Source of the DNA: Nostoc flagelliforme FACHB-838
GTDB taxonomy: Bacteria; Cyanobacteriota; Cyanobacteriia; Cyanobacteriales; Nostocaceae
DNA: 59,643 nt
Reading direction: 5' to 3'
Assembly: GCF_014698065.1 (NCBI RefSeq)
Contig: NZ_JACJSI010000042.1
Span: forward strand, 1-59,643
Shown here: positions 43,142-51,902 of the stretch, one piece after another
How the letters are laid out: the number at the start of each line of letters is the position of its first letter
Numbering within the stretch: position 1 is the first letter of the stretch
Made by a program: the position numbers and the translations under genes
Notes under the pieces: model-generated
Told to the model about the DNA's origin: nothing
The model's input: only the letters and a program-made list of their open reading frames with translations
The model's database searches: none

Positions 43142-43488
43142 CGCCGATTTTGACGATATTCCTCCAAGTTGTCGATAAAATCCAGAATTTCAACGAAGCG
43201 AAAGCCAAAGTCTGTCAATTTATATTCTACACGCGGTGGAATCTCAGGATAAGCAATCTTTTCCACAATGCCAAAATTAACGAGATCGGACAACCGCTCA
43301 TTCAAAACTTTGGTCGTCAAGCCCCCAGTCGCACGGGTCATTGCTCCTGGACGGTTAATGCCTACGCGAATTAAGTGTAAAACTGCCAACATCCATTTAC
43401 ACCCAAGCGTATGCTCCACGATATGGGCAACGCTTGGCTGCAGGTTAGAAAAATTATTTGTTGATCGACGAGGCTGTGATATCTGCAT
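43138..43488 (-). CDS. HxlR-family transcriptional regulator
   Basis: 116 aa, winged helix-turn-helix of the HxlR/MarR-like type: CKWMLAVLHLIRVGINRPGA, then GLTTKVLNERLSDLVNFGIV and PPRVEYKLTDFGFRF. This family senses electrophiles or oxidants and often represses a divergent oxidoreductase. That matches here, since a quinone oxidoreductase starts 120 bases away on the other strand. The first 20 residues are less conserved. It is intact. Confidence 0.88.
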   Translation of the reverse strand: MQISQPRRSTNNFSNLQPSVAHIVEHTLGCKWMLAVLHLIRVGINRPGAMTRATGGLTTKVLNERLSDLVNFGIVEKIAYPEIPPRVEYKLTDFGFRFVEILDFIDNLEEYRQNRR

Positions 43489-43608
43489 TTGCTACTAAAC
43501 GGTAACTACCTTACCAAATCGTGCTGACTTGCGAAGTTAGGGAGAACTTACCTATGCTGAATGGTATCGAAATCACTGTTTATTATAAATCAAGGAGAGT
43601 TGGCACAA

Positions 43609-44577
43609 ATGGAATTTATGAAAGCAGCCGTATTAACTGCGTTTGGTGATGCTGAGAAGTTTGAGATTCAAACTGTTCCCACACCAACACTGAAGGCGAA
43701 TCAGGTGTTAGTCAGAGTTTGTGCAACCTCGATTAACCCGATCGACTACCAAACTCGTCGTGGTGATTACAAGGAACTGGTTCGATTACCCGCTATCCTT
43801 GGAGTCGATGTTTCAGGGGTGATTGAGGCAATTGGCGAAGCTGTGACTGATTTCAAGGTGGGAGACAACGTGTACTACTCGCCGCAAGTTTTTGGAGAAT
43901 TCGGTAGCTACGCTCAGTATCATGTGGCTGATGCAGCGATTGTTGCATTGAAGCCTGCAAATCTATCGCACATTGAAGCAGCTTCTTTTCCGCTTGCAGG
44001 CGGAACGGCTTGGGATTGTCTAGTGACTAGGGGCAATCTACAAGTTGGTGAAACAGTTCTCATCCATGCGGGTGCGGGTGGAGTGGGTTCGATCGCAGTT
44101 CAACTCGCCAAAGCAATAGGGGCATACGTTTTTGCGACGTGTAGTTCTAGAAACCGAGATTTCGTGACAGAACTGGGCGCAGATCGGGTGATTGATTACA
44201 AAAATGAAGATTACGTAGAAGTCATTCGTCAAGAAACAAATGGACTAGGTGTGGATTTAGTTCTAGATACGATCGGCAAAGAAACAATTCAGCATAGTCT
44301 AGAAATCATTCGTCCCTTTGGTAGGCTTATAAGCATTGTAGACATTGCAATACCGCAATCCCTTCTTGAAGCATGGGGTAAGAATCTGACGATTCATTTT
44401 GTTTTTTCACCCCAGTACCGAGCAAAATTAGAGGCTTTGACAAAACTCATCGAGCGTCATCAGCTTCGCCCAGTGATTGATTCAGTATTTTCTTGGGATC
44501 AGGTCGTTCTGGCACATCAGCGTCTAGAGCAGGGAGGAACACGGGGCAAAATTGTGCTGAAGTTTACAGAAAATTAG
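43609..44577 (+). CDS. NADPH:quinone oxidoreductase-type MDR protein
   Basis: 322 aa from ATG 43609 (MEFMKAAVLTAFGDAEKFE), preceded by AAGGAG; the frame is open further upstream but without family similarity. It is a zinc-independent medium-chain dehydrogenase with SINPIDYQTRRGDYKELVRL, PAILGVDVSGVIEAIGEAV, the NADPH-binding AGAGGVGSIAVQLAKAIGA and the closing GGTRGKIVLKF. The family reduces quinones or enals. Divergent pairing with the HxlR gene suggests induction by reactive species. Confidence 0.9.
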   Translation: MEFMKAAVLTAFGDAEKFEIQTVPTPTLKANQVLVRVCATSINPIDYQTRRGDYKELVRLPAILGVDVSGVIEAIGEAVTDFKVGDNVYYSPQVFGEFGSYAQYHVADAAIVALKPANLSHIEAASFPLAGGTAWDCLVTRGNLQVGETVLIHAGAGGVGSIAVQLAKAIGAYVFATCSSRNRDFVTELGADRVIDYKNEDYVEVIRQETNGLGVDLVLDTIGKETIQHSLEIIRPFGRLISIVDIAIPQSLLEAWGKNLTIHFVFSPQYRAKLEALTKLIERHQLRPVIDSVFSWDQVVLAHQRLEQGGTRGKIVLKFTEN

Positions 44578-44611
44578 ACCAGCTTTACGGCGTTGGTAAT
44601 TGCTAAACGGA

Positions 44612-44781
44612 TCGGAGTTTGATTGTGTGCTGAAGGTCAACATTGATGGGAACAGGAGAAACAGGATGATACTGCAAGATAAAGTGGCTAGTTGCTACCC
44701 CGCGCTTACTGGCATCGGTGTTGCCTCACTCGCCTCCCCAGAAACATTAGTTGAGATTGAGGCAACAGCAGCGCTTAAGTA
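44612..44781 (+). pseudogene. RidA/YjgF-type fragment with internal deletion
   Basis: Starts GSEFDCVLKVNI (part of the RidA core) and, after an abrupt change, continues YPALTGIGVASLASPETLVE and IEATAALK, the RidA C-terminus. The middle is missing. The first 40 bases recur at about 45477-45517, so a duplication occurred here. Confidence 0.55.
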
Positions 44782-44815
44782 ATTATCTGCTTACTGGGTT
44801 GGCAAAGTCCCTCCG

Positions 44816-45190
44816 ATGGGAGAAGTATCGATCGCGGAATCAAGGTTACTATATATTCTTCGTGTTGGATTTCTGGCTGGTGACTATTGTGCTCCGCTGC
44901 ACATTTGCTTAAAGTCGGCATTCATTCAACAAGTTGCTGAAGCCTCTGACATTGATTCAAAACGGTTCGACCTTGTGCATTGTTTCGGTCAGCAAGATTT
45001 GCAACTTCATCAGATTGGAATGATGATGTTCGCTGAGTTGCGATCGGGTGGGATGATGGGTCAATTATATGTCGAATCACTCACTCAAATCCTGGTGATT
45101 CATGTACTACGACACTATTCGACCCTAACGCAACCGATTGGATCACAAAACAGCAGCTTAACTCGTACCCAGTTGCACCAGGCGATCAAT
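44816..45190 (+). pseudogene. AraC-family regulator, 5' fragment
   Basis: Reads FIQQVAEASDIDSKRFDLVH, then LHQIGMMMFAELRSGGMMGQ, LYVESLTQILVIHVLRHYST and LTRTQLHQAIN, the ligand-side N-terminal region up to the start of the DNA-binding domain. It then joins a foreign CPBP gene and no helix-turn-helix follows. The missing C-terminal type of sequence is found at 41402-41588, upstream. Confidence 0.7.
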
Positions 45191-45191
45191 C

Positions 45192-45470
45192 TTGCTTGGA
45201 CTCGTCACGCCCCTCGGCGAGGAACTGCTCTTCCGAGGTGTCATCACTAATGCACTGCTACACTACGGTTCGTTCATCGGGGTCCTCGGCAGCACCCTGA
45301 TCTTCGCCCTTATGCACGGCTTCAATACCGTCTTCCCCGCCGCCTTGGTGGTCGGTCTCGTCACCGCTGAGGTGTACCGCCGCAGCGGATCGGTCTGGCC
45401 CGCAGTTGTCGCCCACACTGTCGTCAACCTGCCCACAATCCCGGTGATGGTGCTCGCTGGCACGGGCTGA
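45192..45470 (+). pseudogene. CPBP (CAAX-type) intramembrane protease, C-terminal fragment
   Basis: Reads TPLGEELLFRGVITNALLHY, then FALMHGFNTVFPAALVVGL and WPAVVAHTVVNLP. The EExxxR, FxxxH and HxxxN motifs of CPBP-family glutamic proteases are all present, but the N-terminal membrane segments are lost and the ATG at 45192 is incidental. It is GC-rich and unlike its neighbours, so probably transferred and recombined. Confidence 0.7.
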
Positions 45471-45474
45471 TATG

Positions 45475-45520
45475 ACGGATCGGAGTTTGATTTTGTGCTG
45501 AAGGTCGATATTAATTAAAA
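45475..45520 (+). repeat. Second copy of the RidA-fragment start
   Basis: ACGGATCGGAGTTTGATT and the following GTGCTGAAGGTC match 44609-44650 with few changes. The encoded GSEFDFVLKVDIN is again a RidA piece, cut after about 13 residues. The two copies flank the AraC and CPBP fragments. Confidence 0.55.
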
Positions 45521-45688
45521 TCATTGAGAGTGCCTGGAGAGATTTTCCATCCTCCTACCGTTTAGTCATCAGCCAACCTCAGAACATTGTGTATGTAGTC
45601 TGCCCGACTGACTTGGCTCCTGAGTTGAATTACATGCGAAATATCGAGGCAATTCAATGTAAGCGTTTTTCGATTCCATAGGAGAAAA

Positions 45689-46066
45689 ATGAAAAGATTT
45701 ACCTTGTTTACTTTCCTGTATCTCGCGCTGGGAGTTTGTCTGACGGCGATCGCGCTTGAGTACCCGAACCTGACTTCGAGTCTTCAAACAAGCTTGTTAA
45801 TCAATGCAGGAGCATCCTACATCGTTTGTATCCTCAGTACCTTCCTATTTTGGCGTGAGGCGACGATCCGCATCTATCGCAGACGGAATTCAGTGGTAAT
45901 TCTACCCTGGTTGGTGATTGGATTAAAGATTGTTTTGATGATCTGGGATGCTCAGAGTCAGAACTGGACGATAGAAGCCTTTTTACGAGCATTTTCGGAG
46001 CTATTAATTGTCTTAATGTTTGCAGAAATCATTGTTATTACATGGCGAGTTAAGTCTGAACATTAA
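45689..46066 (+). CDS. Small integral membrane protein, 125 aa
   Basis: ATG 45689 with AGGAG just upstream. Four hydrophobic segments (FTLFTFLYLALGVCLTAIAL, SLLINAGASYIVCILSTFLF, VVILPWLVIGLKIVLMIW, ELLIVLMFAEIIVITW) separated by short charged loops. No family that I can name. It appears complete. Confidence 0.65.
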   Translation: MKRFTLFTFLYLALGVCLTAIALEYPNLTSSLQTSLLINAGASYIVCILSTFLFWREATIRIYRRRNSVVILPWLVIGLKIVLMIWDAQSQNWTIEAFLRAFSELLIVLMFAEIIVITWRVKSEH

Positions 46067-46109
46067 TATCTGTCTAAATCGGATGATACCGAAACGAACT
46101 CGCTCTTCA

Positions 46110-46165
46110 CCATAAGAATTTGACAAATCGTTGTAAGAATCTGGAAGAAGTCAAGCATTGAAACT
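46110..46165 (+). repeat. About 55-bp repeat, copy 2
   Basis: CATAAGAATTTGACAAATC and following bases resemble 41593-41650. A possible AraC-gene end (ACGAACTCGC) precedes it, so it may mark another lost AraC neighbour. Confidence 0.45.
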
Positions 46166-46242
46166 CAGCACACTTGAGATCAACACAACGAAGTTAATGC
46201 TGAGGAAAGCACAATGATTCCAATTTCCGACTTACCCATTAA

Positions 46243-46319
46243 GGGACTTCCAGAAAATAAACTATTCCATATATAATGATAATCATTATATATTGGGGAT
46301 TTTATTCCTTGGAAGTCCC
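46243..46319. repeat. 77-bp MITE with an inner Fur-box-like palindrome
   Basis: Terminal inverted repeats GGGACTTCCA and TTGGAAGTCCC flank a perfect 12-bp-arm palindrome at 46269-46293, ATATATAATGAT-A-ATCATTATATAT, whose core AATGATAATCATT fits the ferric-uptake-regulator operator. A related end with AATGATTATCATT and TTGGAAGTCCC lies at 47741-47810. Confidence 0.65.
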
Positions 46320-46417
46320 CAAATGACTTCTCGTTTCAAGCAGACAGGCTCTCTGCGTTCGGCTCCAACGAAGTGTTATGCAAAGACAACACAAATTGCT
46401 CTTTAAGTAATCTTTAC

Positions 46418-47182
46418 TTATCTCAACTGCCAACTTAAAGTACTCACGCCACCATCAATGATCATCTCACTACCCAGCATGAAGGAGGATTCATCGGAGG
46501 CTAGGAACACCGCTGCTTTGGCTATCTCAATCGGATTGCCGAGCCGCTTTAACGGAATTTGGTTGCGGAGCGCCTCTGCTACTTGCTGAACTTGCTCGGC
46601 TGGAAGACCAGACTTTCCGAGTATCGGTGTGGCGATCGGACCTGGGCTAATGGCGTTGACCCGAATTCCTCGCTCGATCAGTTCACCAGATAGAGTTTTT
46701 GCCAGCGAGATCATCGCAGCCTTACTTGCACCATAGACGCTAGAGTTTGGCATCCCGATGTGAGCATTAATTGAGGTATTCAAGACGATCGAAGCGGGAT
46801 TTGCCAAAATTGGCAATAGATTTTGGATGAGAAAATAGGGTCCTTTGAGGTTGACTGCAATTTGATTATCGAATGTTGCTTCATCCCAAGCCTCAAGCGG
46901 TTGAAAAATACCAATCCCAGCATTAAGAAAGACGGCATCAAGCTTGTCGAAAACTTTAGCGATTTCCTCTGCCAAGTGCTTTTGTTCGCCGACTTGGCCC
47001 GCATCGCTCTTAATGAAGATTACCTCTTTGCCCATTTCTTGCTGTGCTTGAGCTAGTGTGTCTGGGTTGCGCCCAGTGACTGCTACACGCGCACCCTCTG
47101 CAAGAAATTGTTTGGCTGTCTCAATCCCTATACCCGTTGTGCCACCAGTGATGAGGGTACATTTTCCTTGTAAGCGGTTCAT
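46418..47182 (-). CDS. Short-chain dehydrogenase/reductase
   Basis: 254 aa, classical SDR: cofactor loop GGTTGIGIETAKQFL, VAVTGRN, NAGIG at about 87, catalytic Ser in NTSINAHIG, YGASKAA (Tyr/Lys), and ISPGPIATPI. The C-terminal FLASDESSFMLGSEMIIDGG is standard. Substrate unknown. It stands alone, flanked by the MITE on one side and broken DNA on the other, and seems intact. Confidence 0.92.
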   Translation of the reverse strand: MNRLQGKCTLITGGTTGIGIETAKQFLAEGARVAVTGRNPDTLAQAQQEMGKEVIFIKSDAGQVGEQKHLAEEIAKVFDKLDAVFLNAGIGIFQPLEAWDEATFDNQIAVNLKGPYFLIQNLLPILANPASIVLNTSINAHIGMPNSSVYGASKAAMISLAKTLSGELIERGIRVNAISPGPIATPILGKSGLPAEQVQQVAEALRNQIPLKRLGNPIEIAKAAVFLASDESSFMLGSEMIIDGGVSTLSWQLR

Positions 47183-47635
47183 GCGAAATCTCCTTATTCT
47201 GAGGGTTTTAAATCAGATTAACAAGAGTGATTTCCGGTCCAATTAGCTGCTTGCCTGACACCGACAAGCTTGGTGAACCGTCACTATCGGCAACTTGAGC
47301 CGCATAACTATTATTTGGACTGAAAATTTCCACCTAAGAGTCCGTCTTGAGGCACTTAGCCCGAAACTTTCTGTCTAAATCCGCATTGAGCGACTTAGCC
47401 CGACGCGATTTCCACATAATACCCCTCCACAGGGATCTTAGAGCCTGTCGAGAAACAACCTTTACAATTTATTATCTAGAAAGCTTATTGATAAAGCATT
47501 TCTAGCTCAAAAGAGGCAAGGTTGTTACATGACTTACTCTTAGGCGGAAATCTTCCGTCTTTCTTCCACAAGAGAACCTGCCACCATCCCCCTAAGATCC
47601 TGAATGACAGAATTACAGCGTTAGAAATTGCCGTG

Positions 47636-47712
47636 ATGGAACCACGACCCAGAAAACTGCTCGAACAAGTCTCTAACCTGCTGCGGGTGAAGCATTATTC
47701 ATACCGCACTGA
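47636..47712 (+). pseudogene. Tyrosine recombinase N-terminal scrap (integron-integrase type)
   Basis: MEPRPRKLLEQVSNLLRVKH then YSYRTEIG corresponds to the SAM-like N-terminal domain of IntI/XerC-type integrases (P-R-KLL-QV...IR-KHYSYRTE). It ends abruptly at a MITE-like sequence. No catalytic domain in the window. Confidence 0.5.
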
Positions 47713-47799
47713 GATAGGCAACCACTTTTCATCCCCTCAGAATGATTATCATTATTTTCTATATGTCAAATTATGATTTTTGCTGAGTAAATTTATTTC

Positions 47800-47810
47800 T
47801 TGGAAGTCCC
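47800..47810. repeat. MITE/IS end related to 46243-46319
   Basis: TTGGAAGTCCC, with AATGATTATCATT about 50 bases before it. Read on the other strand it begins like the intact MITE (GGGACTTCCAAGAAATAAA), so this is a diverged copy or one end of the parent element. Confidence 0.45.
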
Positions 47811-47928
47811 TTATTAAAAAAGCGAAAACTAAAAAGCTCTCACCAAAATCAGATGTCTGCAAAAATTTTGATGACACAAAATTAAAACCAGTCCTGCTGG
47901 ATGATGCCCCGATCGCTTCGCTGTAGTA

Positions 47929-48600
47929 CTTTTCGCGGGTGGCGGCAAGATAGAAGCGGGGATGGTTGAAGCCGGGATTCGTCCAGTTATCGCGGTGGAG
48001 TTTGACCCAAGCAAGCCAGAACTAAGTCGAGCGTTCGTCGAAGACGTTGCCGTTGGCGTTCGCGTAGCGTGTCGCAGACAAGCCTCTCGTTCCCGTTAAC
48101 GTCTCTGAAAGAGAAGGCATCGCCAAAACCCATCACCACAACTTTAGCGAATATGGCTGTAGAATAATCCAACTAACAGTGCAAGAAGTAGCACAGTCAG
48201 GATTTCTAGGTTTTCCCCGCCGCCCCGATTACCTCCACGCCTCTTTGGTATGTGCCAACACCACTGTTAATAGAAAGAGTTGGGGGGCGTACACAGTCCA
48301 AATATAAACCCGGACATTTACCTTGCAATACTATATTGCGATGCCTGCGGCGGACTGCGCCTACGCATTTCACCGATCACAAGGGTTGCAACCGTAGTAA
48401 GTTCGCTGATATCTGGTTGCCTGATGCTACGGTCAAGTTTTTGTCATACGAATTCCCCAACGAAACTGCTACGGCGGGGTCAATTATTGGCTATTCTATA
48501 CCTCCCAGTTTTGCAACTCAATTATTCATGTCGGCACAAAGTATTTTGAAAGGAGGAATCAGTAAATTCAGCTTGCTGTGCTATCAACCCTTCACTCAGG
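47929..48600 (+). pseudogene. C5 cytosine DNA methyltransferase remnant
   Basis: Scraps in order: LFAGGGKIEAGMVEAGIRPV (the SAM-binding start, reading the partly changed bases as FAGGG) and AVEFDPSKPELS; then a 96-base interspersed repeat (48029-48124); then EYGCRIIQLTVQEVAQSGFL and RRPDYLHASLVCANT; and after a further lesion HKGCNRSKFADIWLPDATVK and IIGYSIPPSFATQLF, the C-terminal motif IX-X region. The catalytic PCQ region is not recognisable. Several frame changes make it non-functional. It abuts the DUF3604 gene tail to tail. Confidence 0.65.
48029..48124 (+). repeat. Interspersed repeat inside methyltransferase remnant
   Basis: Starts GAGCGTTCGTCGAAGACGTT and ends GTCTCTGAAAGAGAAGGCAT. 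It is the longer copy of the family seen at 57803-57860, with an extra inner piece rich in CGTTCGCGTAGCGTGTCGCA. Confidence 0.75.
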
Positions 48601-50944
48601 AATAAAAACTAATAAACAAAGGACTTGTCCAAACCTGAGAATCATCAATCTGACGACCTGAAATATAAACTGGGACAAAACCATAGGAACTAGATTCAGG
48701 CTCTAGAATAAAACTGCCACTTATATCTCTAGGCATGGGAGTTGTACTTAACCGTTCTACCGCCAGAAAAAGTTCTGTTCCTCCAAGTTCTTGCCGCAGC
48801 ATTCCTTGGTTGAGGATGTCTTGTCCGCTAAATTCCCAGGTAAATTCAGGACAATGGATATAAGGATTACGCCGTAGTGGACTTCCGACTTTGGTGTAAC
48901 TATCGATTTGAACCTGTAGCCGGAATTGCGCGTGGAGTAAATCAGATAAATTCAGTTCAATTGCATCAGCATCTCCATAGGTATCAGAACGGAACTCTAG
49001 TTTTAATGCTGCCGCTTGTCTGACATACTCTTCTGGATGTTCTAGACCATAAACTTGATAGCTTTGCACTATAGTATTTGTGTATTCCAGAGTGCCACGC
49101 CACTGGGCGCAACGATAGCGGTCTTTAATCCGCGCACCACCCCAACGCAGACGAATTTTGTTAGGAGCGTAACCCGCTTCTGATTGCAGATTACGATGCC
49201 ACAATAAACCATGATGAGTATATGCTGTAATCTCATCCCAGCCACTCGTACCTAAAAATCGGTAGTTAATAGTCACAGCATCAGAGGCAGTAAATTCATC
49301 TCCTTGAATGTGGCAACCAGACCATAACAAAGCAACTATGCGATCGCCTGTTGTCGCCCAAGTATGACGAGAACGCAAAGCCTGATTAATATCCAACTTC
49401 GTCAACCCTGGAGCAATAATTCCCGTCACTCCGCCATTGACACCAAATACAGCTGTCCCCGGAACGCCACTGCCACAGCGTCCGCGATGTTCATCACCAT
49501 TGGCTGACACACCCACTTTATAACCTCTACTAATGGCATCTTGGTAAAACCAAGGGAAGTGTCCCCAAGCCGAACCTACTTCAATTAGACGCTCTAGTTT
49601 AGGATGATGCCAGTCCAAAATTGCCCGTCGTCCACCCACATGAGGAATCATTAAATGCTGCTCTGGATTGTGAATATAAGCAGCGTAAAGCCGATCCACA
49701 GGCCAAGCTCCGGGTAACAATTGCTGGCCTTTCATGTCTTCATTCCATTCAAAAGAACGCACTTGTTTTCCTTGGCGATCGCAGGGAAATAACACCTCAT
49801 CACCCAAGAAAATCACATTGCGATCGCCACCAACAGCAGAATTACCACACCATTCTGTGCCAGGGTAGCAAAGAAACTCTCCTTCTCGCGTTACCTCTCG
49901 ACACAGTTTGACATCATGTTGCCAGCGTTCCTCAGTAATATTAAAATCGTTGGCTGTATATCCTAAAACATCCAGCCCCGCCACATCTCGACCGTAGGCA
50001 AAATTGTACTCTGTACTATTCGTTCCTACAGTATTGTTGGAATGTACATGAAGGTCAGCAAAAAAAGTACGGGGATAAATCAAGTTACTATCTGCTGTAA
50101 TCGGCGTTAACTGACTTTGCAACTCAGTACCCACCAAATTAGCTTGCAGCAAGGTTTCTTGGTTATTCTCTAGGGTCAAATTAGTTTTGACTACCGCCCA
50201 TCCTTGCGTCGGTAAATCAAGTAACTGCTCCTGCAAACCGCTTAAGTGCAACTTTCCGCCCAAACCCCAACAAGTATTTCCCCAAACATCTTCTACTCGT
50301 ACCCGCACAGGAAAAGGAACGCCTGTTTTTACAAGTCTAGGAGTCACAATAGTAATTTTAGCTGGTGGTGCGGGGACAACATCAATCACCACATCACCCG
50401 GAACTTCAGCAAAGCGGGAAGTACCTACCGGATCGATGTAAGCCCGAAACCGGAAACCTTGTTCAACAAAAGTTTGTACCCTTGTACCTGCGCCACCACC
50501 TCGGCGATCGCCTAATCGAATTAAAATGCGATCGCCTGGTTTTAAATAGCCATCAACAATATCGACAATAATGGCCTTTTGATAAGGACGTTCATGACCC
50601 TTTTGATCAAACCTTACCTTTAACAACTGTACCGTTGACTGACTTTCACCAGTCAGTGGTGGACGAGCTTGGTATTCTGCCGAAACATAGTTAGCTGCTG
50701 TTGGGTCTTCCGTCTGAAACAACGCCCAATCCGAGTAGAATTTGAAAGTTACCTTAAACCAAGCACCATCAGCAATTCCCGAAGCACCAACCTCATAATC
50801 AAGCAAAATTTGTTGCCAACTTCCCGCTTCAATTTGTCGCGTATAACAGTGTAAACGACCGAGAAAAGGTAAGGTATTGATGTATTCTAAATATCCTTGA
50901 GGGTGTGTATATTCTCCCAATAAATCAAGTATTTCGTCTGACAT
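48596..50944 (-). CDS. DUF3604/PHP-domain protein, 782 aa
   Basis: The N-terminal 290 residues are beta-rich with GDRILIRLGDRRGGGAGTRV and PVRVRVEDVWGN, as in DUF3604 proteins. The PHP metal-binding core follows: FFADLHVHSNNTVGTNS at about 295, IPHVGGRRAILDWHHP, GSAWGHFPWF and VSANGDEHRGRCG. The C-terminal part (GWDEITAYTHHGLLWHR) completes the family architecture. No signal peptide. The biochemical role is unknown; PHP folds are usually metal-dependent phosphoesterases or hydrolases. It begins 49 bases after cysW on the same strand, so it is probably transcribed with the sulfate transporter genes. Confidence 0.8.
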   Translation of the reverse strand: MSDEILDLLGEYTHPQGYLEYINTLPFLGRLHCYTRQIEAGSWQQILLDYEVGASGIADGAWFKVTFKFYSDWALFQTEDPTAANYVSAEYQARPPLTGESQSTVQLLKVRFDQKGHERPYQKAIIVDIVDGYLKPGDRILIRLGDRRGGGAGTRVQTFVEQGFRFRAYIDPVGTSRFAEVPGDVVIDVVPAPPAKITIVTPRLVKTGVPFPVRVRVEDVWGNTCWGLGGKLHLSGLQEQLLDLPTQGWAVVKTNLTLENNQETLLQANLVGTELQSQLTPITADSNLIYPRTFFADLHVHSNNTVGTNSTEYNFAYGRDVAGLDVLGYTANDFNITEERWQHDVKLCREVTREGEFLCYPGTEWCGNSAVGGDRNVIFLGDEVLFPCDRQGKQVRSFEWNEDMKGQQLLPGAWPVDRLYAAYIHNPEQHLMIPHVGGRRAILDWHHPKLERLIEVGSAWGHFPWFYQDAISRGYKVGVSANGDEHRGRCGSGVPGTAVFGVNGGVTGIIAPGLTKLDINQALRSRHTWATTGDRIVALLWSGCHIQGDEFTASDAVTINYRFLGTSGWDEITAYTHHGLLWHRNLQSEAGYAPNKIRLRWGGARIKDRYRCAQWRGTLEYTNTIVQSYQVYGLEHPEEYVRQAAALKLEFRSDTYGDADAIELNLSDLLHAQFRLQVQIDSYTKVGSPLRRNPYIHCPEFTWEFSGQDILNQGMLRQELGGTELFLAVERLSTTPMPRDISGSFILEPESSSYGFVPVYISGRQIDDSQVWTSPLFISFYS

Positions 50945-50993
50945 AGAATTTCTCTCAAAAATAAACCTTCAAGTTGCCAAGTACATCAATAAA

Positions 50994-51902
50994 TCACACT
51001 TTTGCGCTCTTTCTTTGCGGCTTTGTCTTGAAAAGTTCAGAGCGTCGGTTTCCGGCGCTCCGACTTTTCGCTGCGTCTACTGTGCGTGAGACATCCAAAT
51101 TTCGCAAAAACTCCTGAGCCACCAAAGTCAACAACGCTAAAATAGCCAACAAAGAAGCACAAGCAAAAGCAGCTATAGTTTGATACTCCGCATACACCTG
51201 CTCAATATGTAAAGTCAGAGTATTAGTTTCATTAATCAATTTCCCCGAAACCACCGAAACCGCGCCAAATTCCCCAATCGCTCTAGAAGTACAAAGAATC
51301 ACACCGTAAAACAATGCCCAACGAATTGTCGGGAATGTTACACGCCGAAAAATTTGCCAAGAATTGGCTCCTAATGTTTGCGCCGCTTCTTCCTCTTCCC
51401 ATCCCGTACTTTGCAGCACAGGTAAAACCTCTCGCACTACAAACGGAATAGTCACGAATAAAGTTGTCAAAATCATTCCTGGTAGAGCAAAAATCACTCT
51501 TATATTGGCTACTTGCAACCATGAACTAAATAAACCGACGGTAGGACTATAAAGCAAGATAAACATCAAACCGACAATAGTAGGTGAGATTGCTAATGGC
51601 AAGTCTAAAATTAATAACAGCATCACCTTACCAGGAAACGAGTATCTTGCTAAAACCCAGGCTGCTAAAATGCCAAAAACCGTATTAACAGGAACACATA
51701 TTAATGTAATCAATACAGTTAAGAATATGGCATGGTGAGCTTCAGGCGTAGTTACACTCTGTAAATAAGCCTCAATTCCATTAGCAAAGGCTTGATAGAA
51801 GATATTCAGTAGGGGAAAAAGAACAGCGATCGCTAAAAATGATAACCCTAAAGTCATCAACACATAGCGCCCCCAAGGTATTGATTGTAACTTAAGCTTC
51901 AT
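50994..51902 (-). CDS. cysW: Sulfate ABC transporter permease CysW
   Basis: 302 aa with six hydrophobic segments. The EAA loop that contacts the ATPase reads EEEAAQTLGANSWQIFRRVT, and RAIGEFGAVSVVSGKL is a CysW hallmark. The C-terminal tail is polar and basic. ATG overlaps the cysT stop by 11 bases, so translation is coupled. With CysT it forms the inner-membrane channel for sulfate or thiosulfate. The ATPase gene cysA is not in this window. Confidence 0.95.
   Translation of the reverse strand: MKLKLQSIPWGRYVLMTLGLSFLAIAVLFPLLNIFYQAFANGIEAYLQSVTTPEAHHAIFLTVLITLICVPVNTVFGILAAWVLARYSFPGKVMLLLILDLPLAISPTIVGLMFILLYSPTVGLFSSWLQVANIRVIFALPGMILTTLFVTIPFVVREVLPVLQSTGWEEEEAAQTLGANSWQIFRRVTFPTIRWALFYGVILCTSRAIGEFGAVSVVSGKLINETNTLTLHIEQVYAEYQTIAAFACASLLAILALLTLVAQEFLRNLDVSRTVDAAKSRSAGNRRSELFKTKPQRKSAKV

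Larger units (their letters stand above)
47183..47890. other. Rearranged region without an intact gene
   Basis: Includes two similar stretches around 47340-47400 (TTGAGGCACTTAGCCCGA and TTGAGCGACTTAGCCCGA), an integrase scrap near 47640 and an IS/MITE end at 47741-47810. No complete gene. Confidence 0.4.
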
